Below the pieces are notes generated by a model, which saw only the letters and a program-made list of their open reading frames with translations, was not told where the DNA came from and made no database searches. This document shows, one piece after another, positions 21,794 through 34,554 of a stretch of DNA of 64,000 nt. A program made the translations under genes and the position numbers. Source of the DNA: Inonotus obliquus. Lineage: Eukaryota; Basidiomycota; Agaricomycetes; Hymenochaetales; Hymenochaetaceae. Every line of letters begins with the position of its first letter. Position 1 is the first letter of the stretch. The DNA lies in contig JAJHTX010000012.1 in the NCBI GenBank assembly GCA_032164295.1, forward strand, positions 1,550,001 through 1,614,000, given 5' to 3'.

Positions 21794-23276
21794 TCTGTGT
21801 GCTGGTGGTGTATGTCGTCCTTGTTGTTGTTGTTGATGGTGGTTATGATGGGTAAGTTGGTAGGAGATAAAGACTTGCGACGCCAATGCCCAGTTTACAC
21901 GTGATCGCGCTCTCCATAAATAACCATAAGTTACAACTTGAAGTACCTCCTCCTCCTCCTCCTCCTCCTACCACGTCACCGGCTACACTCTGCTCAATCT
22001 GATGGTTCATTCTCATTTTTTTCTCATTATTCTGGTTCTCACAGTCATATCCGAGTCGTCCAGTTCCACGTCTGTGGATGTCAATGAATGGGCGAGATTG
22101 ATATGTGCATTGTGAGGGTAATGAACTTTCTGTGGTAATGCTGAGATGTCGTAGTGTGTCATGGTGCTGATCGCGTGCGATCTTAATTGGGTCTTGATCT
22201 GTGTGAATGTTGCTTGGTGGATGGATAGCCGAAACTATGGTCCTCTATTCAGGATGAGAAGTAGACTGTATAGGAAGACCATTCTCATCCGACGGAATGT
22301 TATCGCAACATCTTGCGCGTACTCACGCTGTCATCGCCTTACACCAGGCCTACTAGTTGGTATCATTCTGCTTAATGGGAGCGGTGGCTACTCACGCACT
22401 CTACTCTGAGGACGAGAAACCACAACTGATTAGTAACCACGATAAGGTTGAGACCTACTTTCTGTTTTGGCACTGAATAGACAATGAAAGCATAAGCCGT
22501 GTAAAAACGGTGGAGTCTTTTCCGTGATTTGCGATTTTGACTTAGTTTCTTGTCGTTCTCGGGGGTTTTTTTGAAGTGATTTCCCATACGTCTCGATAAT
22601 TCTAATTTCGATCGTGACTGAATTAGCTGGAACTGATCATTGTCTTTTTGTTCGCCAGGTGTGAAACGAGGAATACAGAATACGAATGATCAGGCACGCA
22701 CGGATACACCATACTATTACTGGCAATGTGGCTTGTGAGTCAAAGTGCAGAACGGAGTGGACATTAGGTGGGTGCCGATCATTCTCATCCGTTGTGGTCC
22801 GCAGTAGCATATCAAGCAGAACGAAAAGCACAGCTGTGCGCCGTCGCGCCGCACAAGCCGCACACCGCTTCGGGTGAGTCGGAGCATGGACAGGAACATT
22901 GAAGGCCCAAGGCAGCAGGCATTTACTTTGAATTAACCTCGCGTGGAAGATTTTTAAGGATGTGTTATTGTTAGGGGTGAAATTTGCCTTGACAATAAAG
23001 AGGAAAGGTTATGTAAGAAAACTTCTAAATTTGAAAAGATGATCGGCGCCGACATGTGATGAGTCTATTGTTTGTGGGCAGTTGACTGCTTATTGTCATC
23101 TCAGAGAACACCTATGAGTACGCACTTAACAATGAAGAGCATCTACATGCCCATTCTCTCCCTTTCTCTTTGTTCATACTCTTCCTTTCGTCCTCCTCCT
23201 TGTCGCCGTAGGCGGTCAGCAACGACACCGAGCTACTTGACCGATTTGTACATATCACTAGCTCAGACGCAACGAA
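21794..23276. other. Divergent intergenic region between PNP and the ABC exporter
   Basis: No gene is supported in these 1.5 kb. There is a (CCT)8 run at 21946-21969 and a CACGTG site near 21899 close to the PNP start. Short open frames at 22161-22409 and 22637-22877 lack motifs and splice support. The last 200 bases are pyrimidine-rich, as expected for the exporter leader. Confidence 0.45.
21946..21969. repeat. (CCT)8 microsatellite
   Basis: Eight uninterrupted CCT units, 150 bases upstream of the PNP start codon, inside the probable promoter. Confidence 0.85.
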
Positions 23277-26200
23277 ATGCGGAAGCCAACAGAATTGACA
23301 GTGGATTGCAACGCAACGACGACTTACAACACTTACCCTCATGCTCATGTTTACGAGCTCACCCAGTCACCGTCTTTACGATATTCTGTGAGCTCGTATA
23401 GGAGTGACTCCAAGACCGCAAGGTCGTCTTTGGAACGGACACATGCCTTGCCGGAGCTATCCAAGCAAGAACGTTCAACAACGCCGGCGGCAGCGCCGGA
23501 ATATAGTCCACCTAACCCGTCAATCCGATTACTATTCTCCCTACTTTCCCGACGAGACGTATGTTTAATCGGCATCCCCGCAATCATATCCTCCATCATC
23601 GCTGGCGGAGTCGCACCTTTCATGACCCTCGTCGTCGGCATGGTCTTCGACATTTTCTCCAAATTCCCTCTTTCGGGTGCGACGGACGAAGATCGAGAAG
23701 CCTTACTCAAAGGTATTGGCCTTGCAGCGCTACAATTATCCGCGCTTGCTGTTGGAGCGATATGCTTGGGGAGTATTACTTCGGCACTTTGGATATCAAC
23801 GGGAGAGAGGAATGTGATGAGGTTAAGGAATGAGGTCTACAGGGCTGTGAGTGGAAGGGATATGGAATGGTTCGACTTGAAGATGGGTGCGGAGGACTCG
23901 GCGACTGCGCCGGTGGAGTCTCAGGCTGAAGGAGAAGGGACCATCGGTGCTGGAGGGCTTATGGCCAAGTTCAACAGGTTCGTCATTTCTTTGTTTTTAA
24001 GAAGTTCACGAACTAACCAATATAACAGAGACACGGACGATGTCCGCATGGCGAGCTCCCTCGCTTCAGGGATGATCCTCCAATACCTAACTACCTGCAT
24101 CGCATGTCTCGTCCTTGCCTTCATCCGTTCCTGGCCACTCACTCTCGTCATCCTCTCCGCCGTCCCAGTCCTCACTATAATCCAAGTCATCTCACAACGT
24201 TTCGCTGGTCCACTCATCCAAGCCGAGCGCGTTCATACAGGTGTAGCAGCCAGCTTTATCGAGCGCGCGTTGGGTGCAATCTCAACCGTCAAAGCATTCA
24301 ACGCCCAAAGTGCCGAACAAGTAGCTCTAAATCCCGCTCTAGACGCAATTGATAAAGTCACCGTTCGGGTAAATGCTGTATGGGGGGCTACGAGCGCATG
24401 CAGCCAATTCGTCAGTATGGCTATGTTCGTTCAAGGTTTTTGGTTTGGTGCATTTCTGGTTAGGAGAGGAAGTGCGAGTGCGGGAGATGTTATGGCTGTT
24501 TTCTGGGCTTGTTTGATCGCTGCGAGTAATTTGCAACTGTGCATACCGCAGTTTATTACACTTGCGAGGGGAAAGTTTGCGATGGTGTCACTTGTGACAC
24601 TTATCAGTCCTCCCCCACCACCGCCTCGTCAAGACGAGCAAGGTTCATGGAAGAGGAAATCGGAAGAGTCCAATTTAACACCCCTTCCGTTCTCTCCACG
24701 CCAACGGGCCAAACTCCGCCCTCGATCTGGCTCTCGTTCTCGGTCTCGCGCCTCAAGTAATGCATCCCGCCCGAGCTGGTATCAGCACAATCGATCAAGC
24801 CGACCCATCCCACTCCGAAAAATCCGACCGGGGAGATGCATTGGTGAATTCTCATTACATGAAGTGACCTTCGCCTATCCTTCTCGTCCATCCGTTCCAG
24901 TATTAAAGGACGCATCGATGTACTTCCCTGCTGGGGAGATGACGTTCGTCGTTGGTGGAAGTGGGAGCGGGAAGAGTAGCGTTGCGCAATTACTCGTGAG
25001 GTTGTACTCCCCTTCAAGTTCAAATGGCGGTGGAGGAGTTGTCGCTCTGGATGATCAAGATATAGAGTTCCTGGATGAGAAGTGGTTGCGTGAACACGTC
25101 GCTGTTGTTTCACAATCTTGCATTCTCTTCTCCGGGACGATTCACGATAACGTTGCGCTAGGTGCATGTGTCGCCGCAGCTCCATCGTTAAATTCGGGTT
25201 TTATCACTGATGAAAGGGGGAAACGCCGCCCGGAGGACGTCACCCGCGAAGAAGTCGAGCGCGTATGTACAGCGGCGTTAATGCATGAGTTTGTAAGGGA
25301 TTTACCGAATGGTTATGATACGGTGTTGAATTGTGGTGGTGGAAATGGTGGAGGTGTGAGTTTGTCGGGTGGACAGAAGCAGAGACTTGCAATTGCTAGA
25401 GCCATGTTGAGGGACCCTACCGTACTTGTTCTCGGTAAGGCATTTCTTTCAATTCAAGAGGCCGGTGACATTTGATTAATTACCCGATTGTTTATAGATG
25501 AAGCAACTTCAGCACTTGACGCAACCTCCCGCGTACTCGTCTTCGAAGCCATAAAAGCATGGCGGAAGAATAAGACAACCATCGTCATCACCCACGACCT
25601 CTCACAAATAACACCTCAAGATTTCGTCTACGTTCTCCAAGAAGGGTCGGTCGTCGAACAAGGATATCGCTCAGACCTCGAAGAATTACCGACTCAAGAC
25701 TCTTTCAACAACAAAGTGGAAGAAGGCGCTTTTAGGAGAATGATGCGTGCGCAGGGTAAATCAGGAGGTTTTGTACCGAGGAGTGAGAGTCAAATTGTTG
25801 AAGCGGACCCGACGGGTGCGAGGATGGGAGTGGGAAAGGAGGACGTTGAGAGGATGTTGGAGAGGGCGGGGGAGACGATTCAGCAAGACGAAGAGGAGGT
25901 TGGGAATGATGTTGCTCTAGGCGCGCCTGGGAGGAGAATCACGTTGATGGGATTACATCGTCATCAAAGCGTTGGACCTGGACCCGGTCTGAGTGGTTGG
26001 ATGATTGATGTTGTACAAGACTTGACAAGGTCGCGAACCGTACGGGAACGAGAACGCGAACGCGAACGGGATAGAGAGAAGAGGCAAACTGCGGCTTCCG
26101 TGTTTTCTATTACGGGCGGTGTTGGTGGTGATGGACCGACACCGAAATTGCAGAAACATAAAAGCCTGGGTCCTTCGGCTACGCTTACGAGGACTGTGAT

Positions 26201-28615
26201 GAAGAGGCAGAGTGTTGATACTGTGAAACGAGGTCAGCAAGGGTCGGAGCAGATACAACTTCAAAGACCAGGTCAAGGACGCGGGCAGGGAGGCCGAGCA
26301 AGTCTGAAGAGACAGTTCTCATTACAATTTACTCCCTCCGTTCGAAATTCGTCGTTCCGTCAGTCAATCCTCGGTGGAAACAACAAAACCTCGATTTTGG
26401 AGACTCGCAGAGAAGAAGACGAAAAGTCTATTTTCGAGGATGATGAAGAGGGTGAAGATGACGTTGATGAGTTCGAGCATGAGTTGGAAAAGACTGCTTT
26501 GGAGAGGATGGCTGAAGAAGCTGCTCGACATCGACAAAGGAGAGCTGCTGCGAAGAGAATTGCGTGGACTGAGGTGAAGCTTGATAATGTTACTGTTTCA
26601 ACACCCTCGAAGAACAACAGTGGTAACGGAAACAACTCTGGGTCTAACGCTTCGGGATCATCCAACTCCTTCATCCGCCTTATGCTTGACGTCTACCCAA
26701 CCCTTCCGAATAAACGTATCGTCTTGCTCGGCGTAATCATCTGTCTAATCAGCGGCGCCCTAACCCCTATATTCTCATTCCTTCTCTCCCGTCTACTATT
26801 CCAAGTCTCCACCGGCGCACGAGACGTCAACATGATCAACACGTTTGGTGGGATCGTTCTTGCTGTAGCAGCATTGGATGGTATCCTCATCGGCCTCAAA
26901 TTTTTCATAATGGAATCAGGAGCAATGGCCTGGGTAACACGTCTCCGAAAAGCAACTTATACAACTATCCTCAATCAACCTAAATCATTCTTCGACGAAC
27001 CTCAAAATAATCCTGCGCAAATTGTACAAACTATCCTGAAAGATGGAGATGAGGCGAGGAATTTGATCTCGGTTGTGGTTGCTCAGAGTCTTGCTGTGAT
27101 TGCGATGGTAGGAGTTGGACTGATTTGGGCTTTGGCTAGAGGATGGGAGTTGACACTTGCGGGTTTTGCCATTGGACCTGTTTTCGCGGTTACCATGGCT
27201 GTGCAGGCAAATCTTGTCGCCAGAGCGGAGAGGAGGAATAAGCTTGCGAGGGAGGAGATTGCGAGAAGTTATTATGAGGTACACGCTCTCTGTGCTCTTG
27301 TAACATATTCCCTGGGATTTACATGTAATTTGTTTTGCAGTGCATCTCGAACATCCGCGCAATCCGATGTATGAATTTCGAAAGCGTTTTCCAAGAACAG
27401 TTTGAAGAGACCGTCGCGAGGGCTTATGCAACCGGTATAAGAGGCGCGTTTATCGAAGGATGTTCATTCGGTATCGCCAATGGTCTCATCTATTTCGCGG
27501 AAGCGCTATTATTTTTCGTTGGCGCTGTTCTTGTGGCGAAAGGAACGTATTCTTACCTCCAAATGGTTGAGGTTTTGAACTTGGTGGTGTTTACGGTGAC
27601 TATTGGGGCGCAACTTATGAGTTTCAGTAAGTTCCTTTATTCCAAGGTGATTGTGAGGCGAGGAATCTAATGCGTCGATTGATTATCACTAGCTCAAAAG
27701 ATCGCCCGTGCAACACAGGCAACTCGCGATCTCAACAAACTTCTCTTCCTCCCTTCCACCACATCCGAATCCCACGGATCAACCACACCTCCTATCTCAG
27801 GCTCAATCCAATTCACCAACGTCTCCTTCTCATATCCATCACGTCCATCCATACCAATACTTCACGACCTCTCGCTAAATCTCAAAGAAAACGAATGCGT
27901 AGCGATCGTAGGTTCAAGTGGTTCAGGAAAATCAACTATCGCAGCATTGTTACAAAGATTGTACGAGCCGAACGAAGGAGATATTCAAATCGGTGGAACG
28001 GATATCCGAACGATGGATGTTAAACATCTTCGAGCACATATCGCCGTTGTCTCTCAAAATCCTCATTTGTTCGATGCGAGCGTGGCAGAAAATATCTCGT
28101 ATGGGAATGATGGGTTATCACCTCACGATATCGCATTGGCGGCTCAAGCAGCACACGTGGATGAGTTTATACAGAGTTTGCCGAAGGGTTATGAGACGAG
28201 TTTGGGTGAAAATGCTAGTTTGGTTTCGGGTGGACAGGCGCAGAGGTTGGCTATTGCTCGTGCGCTTGCCAGACCTGCTAGGATACTCATCCTCGACGAA
28301 TGTACTTCCGCACTCGATCCTGCCAGTCAACGAAGCGTTATGGAAACTATCTTTGGGAGCAACGTTACCGGTAACAGTAACTCTTCGCATCCGTCCTCCT
28401 ACGCCTTGTCGCCACCATCGGGAAGAGGGAGAGTGAGAGATGGACGAACAACTTTGGTTATCACGCATAAATTGGACGTTATGAAAATGTGTGATAGAGT
28501 TATAGTCGTTGATGATGGAAGAGTTGTTGAAGATGGGACGTTCAACGAGTTGATTCGTGATAGGAATGGTGTATTTGCTAGACTTGCGAGAGGTGGAGAG
28601 TGGGTTGGGGAGTAA
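23277..28615 (+). CDS. Full-length ABCB-type exporter, Ste6-like (mating pheromone exporter)
   Basis: Five exons: 23277-23977, 24029-25434, 25498-27278, 27341-27626, 27693-28615; 1698 residues in TMD-NBD-TMD-NBD order. First NBD: Walker A GGSGSGKSS (near 24955), signature LSGGQKQR (near 25365), Walker B VLVLDEATSALD spanning intron 2. Second NBD: GSSGSGKST (near 27910), VSGGQAQR (near 28228), ILILDECTSALD (near 28290). Yeast Ste6 exports the farnesylated a-factor, and lipopeptide pheromones are universal in mushrooms, so this role is likely but inferred. It is roughly 400 residues longer than yeast Ste6, mainly through a low-complexity linker (about 25740-26670) with RE-repeats and acidic runs. 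Intron 1 is 51 bases and stop-free, so its retention would keep frame. Confidence 0.85.
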
Positions 28616-29427
28616 GGCTCGGGGATTATTATGATACGATTATACGCACACGCGTGGTGGGGTGCGGGTCTCTGGAAGATCAACACTACCACCTCCCACA
28701 CTACGACCATCGATACGCGACATATATTTCAACCTTCGTCTTCGTTCGACATTGCAACAGAATCCTGGCGATTTCTTCGCTTCCCTTTATATATAAACCT
28801 CCATCATCCTTATCAATATCCACTCGTTACGTTTTCGGTAACGATCACCCACCAACGGCAATTTTTCCTATTCCTATTATCTACTATTCCACTTACCCCT
28901 TGATTCTCGTTATATTTCTGATCTGGCATCCCAATTGTATATTTTATTCATTCACTCATATTCTCCTCTCCCGCTCCATTTTTTGCTTCGCAACGAACAA
29001 CGAATGAATGAACTGAACTAGGTATCAAGTCAAGTAGTTAGATGATTGATGATTAGGATTTGATGACTCGGAATGAAATGAATACTATTTAACTACCAAA
29101 TGCAAAAGTCTTTGTTCGTTCTCGTATCTGAGTGGGAATGAAACGACTTGCGGAAGTAAATAGGAAATGGAATATTAAGACAGACAGATCTAGACATTAT
29201 TATCCACGACGCACGTGTGCGTTTGATCCACATTATGAACCGGTCTATACTGCAAGGTCACTGAAAGCAAGACAACGATATGAAAGTACTTCGAGCTTCA
29301 AGCTTCAAGCTTCGAGATTCAAGACAAGACAGAGACAGAGAGAGTAACGAAAGCTTAGCTCATGAACAAAGAGCTTTAATAATGTATTTGATTTCTACGC
29401 GGATTGAAAAGGGATTGTACACGAGCA
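28616..29427. other. Convergent intergenic region
   Basis: 3' ends of the ABC exporter and the complex I subunit gene face each other. It is AT-rich with short simple repeats, e.g. CTTCAAGCTTCAAGCTTCGAG near 29293 and a GA-rich run near 29325. No gene is supported. Confidence 0.5.
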
Positions 29428-32223
29428 CTATGCAAAAGCTGCTTCAGCAGCAGCTCCAGGGTTCCCGTATTCTTCCTTTTTCACAAACGCGCGTGTGCAT
29501 TGGGCCATTGTCACCGACCTGGATAATCAGGAGAGTGAAATCAGCATCGAGGTCGAATAATGGAAGCAAGGAGCAGGGTGAAAGGGAAGTAAAGTGAGAG
29601 AAGGGAGAAATAGTGAGGAAAGACTGCTTGGATTAGAAATATTACGTACGCTCGTGAGATAACGTCAGTCTGGTAGAAGTTTTCAATAGGTTTCTTGAAC
29701 GGTACGTTCGAAACCTTTGCGGATTTGTTGATGGCAGCGAGGGTCTTGAGGCCAAGAGAGGCGAGGTCTGCCGAGGTACGTTCTGTCGCGTCGTACCGAA
29801 TGAGAGCTGGTGAGATTTCCCACATTCGGTCTCGTACGCTAAGGACGTCGTCGTAAGGGAGGGGTTTTCCGATGGCTTCCGAGATGGCACTGACAGAGAG
29901 GGATAACTTAGAATCCATACCGAAAGAGACGTGAAAAGCATGGAAACATACCGAATGATCTTCCAGTCCTCGCGAGCTGCACCAGGCGGAGGTACAGCAG
30001 CACGACCAAGCTGCGACCGACCCTCAGTGTTGACCCAGAGCGTGGATTTCTCAGTATACGCAGCACCTGGCAAGCAGACATCCGCCAACTGAGCACCGAG
30101 ATCACCATGGTGTCCCTGATACACTACAAATGCATCCTTCGGTATCGACTTCGGGTCAATCTCATCCGCGTTCAGCAGATAGACGAACTTGGGTCTCGTC
30201 TCCGAAGCCTTCTTCGATGGTACAAAGCCAATCTCGTAAGCCGCCGGTCGCGAAGCAATGCGTTGGAGGATGCTCAGGCCGTTCCATTCAGGTGTAACGA
30301 GTTTTCCCTTATTCGCCTCCGCGTATTTCGCAAGAGCATTGTAGACCGCCGCGCCATCTGGATGCTCAGCAACCGCGCTACCGACGATAATAAGGGGCTT
30401 CTTTGCAGTCTTGAATTTTTCGACGAACGGACCCTTCCCAGCGACAAAGTTCGCAAGTGCCTTCGCGTCAGGACCAATGTAGTCATAGCCGTACGTAGTA
30501 TCCGCGCGTTCACCGATGAAGCCCACTTCAAGACCAGTATGCAACCAACTCTTGCGTATCCGTGAGTTCAATACGGCTGCTTCGTGACGCGGGTTTGTGC
30601 CAACGAGGAGAATAGCATCGGCCTCTTCGACACCTGGGATTGTTGAGTTGAATAAATAGTTAGAACGAATGTCGACTCCATGTGCGGGAGTTTTATCGCC
30701 GCTTGGTTGATCTAGAGTAAGATTATCTGAACCGAGGCGGTTGATAAGGTCTTTAAGTACAACAAGAGATTCTGTGTCCGCAAGGTAGCCTGCTACAGCT
30801 TTGATCTCATCACCCTTCGCATGGCTCGATGCAAGACCATTGGCGATTGCTGAAAGTGCCTCCTCCCACGACGCCGGGACAAAACGGTCACTCTGTTTAA
30901 TCAAAGGGGTTGTTAACCGCTGGAAGCGTAGTCCATCGTGCGCGTAACGAGTCTTGTCGCTAATCCATTCCTCATTTACTCCATCATTCGTCCTTGGTAG
31001 AATACGCATCACTTGTACCCCACGCGAATCCACACGAATGTTCGACCCTAGAGCATCCAACACATCCACTGACTCGGTGTTCTTTAGCTCCCATGGCCGA
31101 GCGTGGAAAGCGTATGGTTTGCTAGTGAGAGCACCAACTGGACAGAGGTCAACAACGTTGCCAGATAATTCCGAATCCATTGTCTTCTCAACATACATGC
31201 CTATCTGCATGTCATTTCCCCGTCCAGTTGTTCCAAGTTCCTCAACCCCAGCTACTTCATTAGCAAAACGTACGCATCGCGTACATTGGATGCATCGCGT
31301 CATGACAGTCTTTACGAGTGGGCCAAGATCCTTGTCTTCTACAGCGCGCTTGCCAGTGATCTCGTGGAACCGAGTACGATCTGAGCCATATCTCATTGAC
31401 TGGTCTTGTAAGTCACATTCACCACCTTGATCACAGATGGGACAATCGAGAGGGTGATTGGCTAGAAGGAATTCCATGACACCCTCACTAATGGAGATTA
31501 GGAAGTGGGTCAAAAAAGTGGGGAACGAGCTCACCGGGCAGCATGAACCAAGGGAGTATTGGTCTTTACCTTAGCGCCGGGCATCGCAGGCATCGCACTG
31601 TGAAGAAAGTGTCAATAAGTACAAACGCGTAACCAAGACCGCCAGACAAACCATGACGCGACTGGTTTTGGCGACCTCTCAACCTCCACCAAGCACATCC
31701 TGCGAATCCGTCAGCATCACAGATGAGCGGCGCGCACCCAATAGAACAAACCTGCAATTCCCAGCGATCGCTAATCTAAAAGAAATGTTCAACACTGCTT
31801 CATAAAATAAACACGTATCTCGGTAGCACCTACCGATCATGGTAACAAAATCTGCAGAACAAACATTTAACCAGCTGAACGACACAAAACTCAGGCAGAC
31901 GCACCGGGGAATAGTAGCGCCAGCGGCCTCGCAAGCTTGGATAAGAGCGGAGCCTATCGAACGATACCCGTCAATTAAACCATCCTGCGAAGCAGATATC
32001 ATTCGCACCCTGCGGAACCGTGACCTCCTTCCCATCAACCGTTAACGTTATGTCCGCATGTGCCGACGATGTCGACGCAAACGACCGCGCACCTTCAGGC
32101 AGCTATAATTGAGAATGTTTTGACCGTCAGCAATAATCCACGCGGCTCACCGTTGCGGCAGGAAGACGAAGCAACTGCCTTGGCGAGTCGAGCAGTCGAC
32201 GACGGAATAGATTTGATTAACAT
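29428..32223 (-). CDS. NDUFS1: NADH-ubiquinone oxidoreductase 75/78-kDa subunit, mitochondrial
   Basis: Ten exons, from the start: 32223-32151, 32092-32009, 31953-31905, 31851-31834, 31775-31752, 31699-31652, 31597-31535, 31487-29952, 29889-29650, 29518-29428; 741 residues, matching the family length. It is the largest peripheral-arm subunit of complex I, carrying one 2Fe-2S and two 4Fe-4S clusters. The N-terminus ([10 protein letters not shown]..) is a basic, Ser-rich mitochondrial presequence. Cluster ligands are visible in [41 protein letters not shown] and the [10 protein letters not shown] / DLCPVGAL motifs. The C-terminus AQCTRAF fits the family. Exons 4 and 5 are only 18 and 24 bases and encode the region of the 2Fe-2S ligands. 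All junctions are GT..AG and in phase. Confidence 0.92.
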
Positions 32224-32514
32224 GGCTAAAAGACGCCCTTCGTTGGCGTCGTTAGAGAGTTGCTGTCGCCGAGCACGAGCGCAAAGGCCGTGAAAAGCGA
32301 CTGCTCGATGGCGGCGGAGGATGTCGTTGACGTCGACTGGCAAGTTTACAGGACGCAATTTACGGAACTCAGCAAATACGATTGGCTGTCGGGAATTCCC
32401 GGGAGTTCCAGCTCAGTCACCTTACGTAATCAAGATTCAAGACAAGATAGGTATGATTTCAGAGGAATCTCGAGAATATACAGGTGAAATGCATGCTATT
32501 CATATCTAGACCTG

Positions 32515-34029
32515 TCAGTTCGTGGTATCGAGCGTATGTGCTGTAGTCGCAAGTCCGACACGGTTGTTCGTCGAATCATAAACGGAGTAGAAACGCTGGA
32601 GGAATGTCATCCCGTTTATGAAATCAAGTCCTCCATTGCCAAGCTCGCCCAGCTAGTATATAAGTTAGCCCCAGAACAAATTTTCACAGAATAGATGCAC
32701 TCACATCTGCAATGACCAAATATATACCATCCGGTGAACCCCCGAGCGCGGAGTTCAATGCTCGAGGCCATATTTGCGCGTTCTTGGTGAACTCGAATGT
32801 CGTCCCCCCAATGTTGAAGAAGAGACTCTGCAAATTGTCATAGTCCTCCGGGGAGATACGGAGCAATCCAGTACAATCGTCTTCCGTTGCATTAGTGAGT
32901 GTCTTGTAAGTGTTAAATGCGTCTGTCGCCAACAACGTCAAGGTCGTGCCGGTGTCTACAATCCCCGCCGTGGAATTTAGAACATCCGTACGGTTCGAGC
33001 CATAAGAGATAGTCTGATCGATACCGAAGAACTCGCTCGAAGGCGAAGTGTCCGTAATTGGTGCAAAAGTGAGTGGTCCTGTCGTCTTGGAAGTGTCTGC
33101 ACCTCCGAAGGTCATCTCTCCGTCTTTGTCTGATGTACTCGGTGCGAAGTAGATTCCGACAACCTTCTGCGAAATCGTTCCCTGATTAAACAGGTTATCC
33201 GTCACGGTTGGAACTTTCGAGTTACTTGGCAGCACGGTATGCTCGGTAAGGTCAGTGGGTCCGATTCCTAGAATGCCGTCAAAGCCGTTGAAACGCTCCG
33301 CGACAAGTGCGACCCCGATGCTCTGATTGGCGATGACGAGCTCATCCGTCAATTCCACCGTATCCTCAACTGCGCATAAGGTAATGAGGACCTCGTCTCA
33401 GCATGTATAAACAATTCTGGGGGAAGCATACATTCAAGTCCTGAAACGAATCCAGAGCCATACATGACGACCACTGTGTCGCCTGTAAGTTCGCTCGTGG
33501 AAGTTAATTTGTAGGATTTGCTAGCTATAAATTAAAATCAGTGCCAGTATTCCAAGAAAAGTGATTGAGCAAAGGCCGGACCTCCCACCCTATGGTAAGA
33601 GACAGTTAGCTTCGGTGCATTGGCAGCATCATGAAATCTCACCAAGTATTGCTTGATCCAGTGTCGACGATCAAGCTGTAATCAGTGGGCGGGTTACCTA
33701 CAGCAACTAATAATCGTTCCAATTTAGACCTATTAGATGACGACCAAATGTTTAAGGGGCCAACCTTCGGCTGCGTAGGTAATCACCTGGCTCATCACAT
33801 GCTCCGAGTCCTGGCGCTTGTCATGCTGGCCACTGGCGCGCGACTTCCCTATCTTATAGAGCTCGCCTGCTCGTCTACGGTCACGTTCCGCAACGTTGCC
33901 GGTGGAGGGGTTGATCCTGCGAGAGAGTGGGAATGAAGACACTCCGTGACTGACTGGAACATCAAATTGTGGCAACGAAGGCATGGAAGCCACCATCGTA
34001 GCGAGTAGAAGGACAGTGTATGCAATCAT
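32515..34029 (-). CDS. Secreted aspartic protease, pepsin-like (A1)
   Basis: Six exons, from the start: 34029-33765, 33697-33643, 33589-33582, 33524-33432, 33369-32705, 32652-32515; 407 residues. It has a signal peptide (MIAYTVLLLATMVAS), then a propeptide of about 55 residues ending at a Kex2-type KR (about 71-72). Catalytic motifs are DTGSSNTW (Asp about 100) and DTGTTL (Asp about 279). The flap region VVVMYGSG and the C-terminal FYSVYDSTNNRVGLA are typical of polyporopepsin-like enzymes. Exon 3 is 8 bases and supplies part of WVGA; reading through either neighbouring intron gives a stop. An upstream ATG at 34071 would add 14 residues before the signal peptide and is less likely. Expected to act extracellularly at acid pH. 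Confidence 0.88.
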
Positions 34030-34554
34030 AATGAATGACAGTATAGTATGACTATGTGAGGAGGCTAGCAAGAGAGTGTGGCGAGAGAGGGGAATTGGTC
34101 GAGAGAGGGAAAGGGGTTGAGGGTAGAGAGTAACCTCAGATGCCGCATTTATAGCCCTTTCAGAGTGTCCGCCCAGGTATGGCTAACAGAATGGCTGACG
34201 CAAGAGGGCTGGGGCACCAAACAAGTCCAGTCAGGACCGTAACAGAGCAAATCCTAGATCAAGTCGACCTTCATTATGTAGTTATCTCTGCCAAGCTGCA
34301 AAGCGTTGGGCTCAAGGGGACTTGTGAATTTTAAGAGTTGATACCAGCATCTTGAACTCGAAGTAAGTATTTGAGTCCGTTGTTGTCCTTCTCACCTTCT
34401 ATTTTCGTCTCATCACGCAAGAATTACCAACGCGGTCACGTGCACCCTGTTTAAGCCACCAAACATCTCAACACTTTGTCGTCTTCTCAGCTACCACCAT
34501 TACATTCGCTACTCGACGACTACGCCTGCTTTCAATCCAGTCTACCATAGCGCA
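34030..34554. promoter_or_regulatory. Divergent promoter, protease and FHA gene
   Basis: 525 bases separate the start codons of the minus-strand protease and the plus-strand FHA gene. On the minus strand CTATAAAT at 34147-34154 is a fitting TATA box for the protease, about 120 bases from its ATG. No coding region is supported. Confidence 0.5.

Noticed and set aside
21794..21886. N-terminal extension of purine nucleoside phosphorylase with a poly-Gln tract
   Set aside because: The extended frame starts with TTG, not ATG. The first ATG is at 21793.
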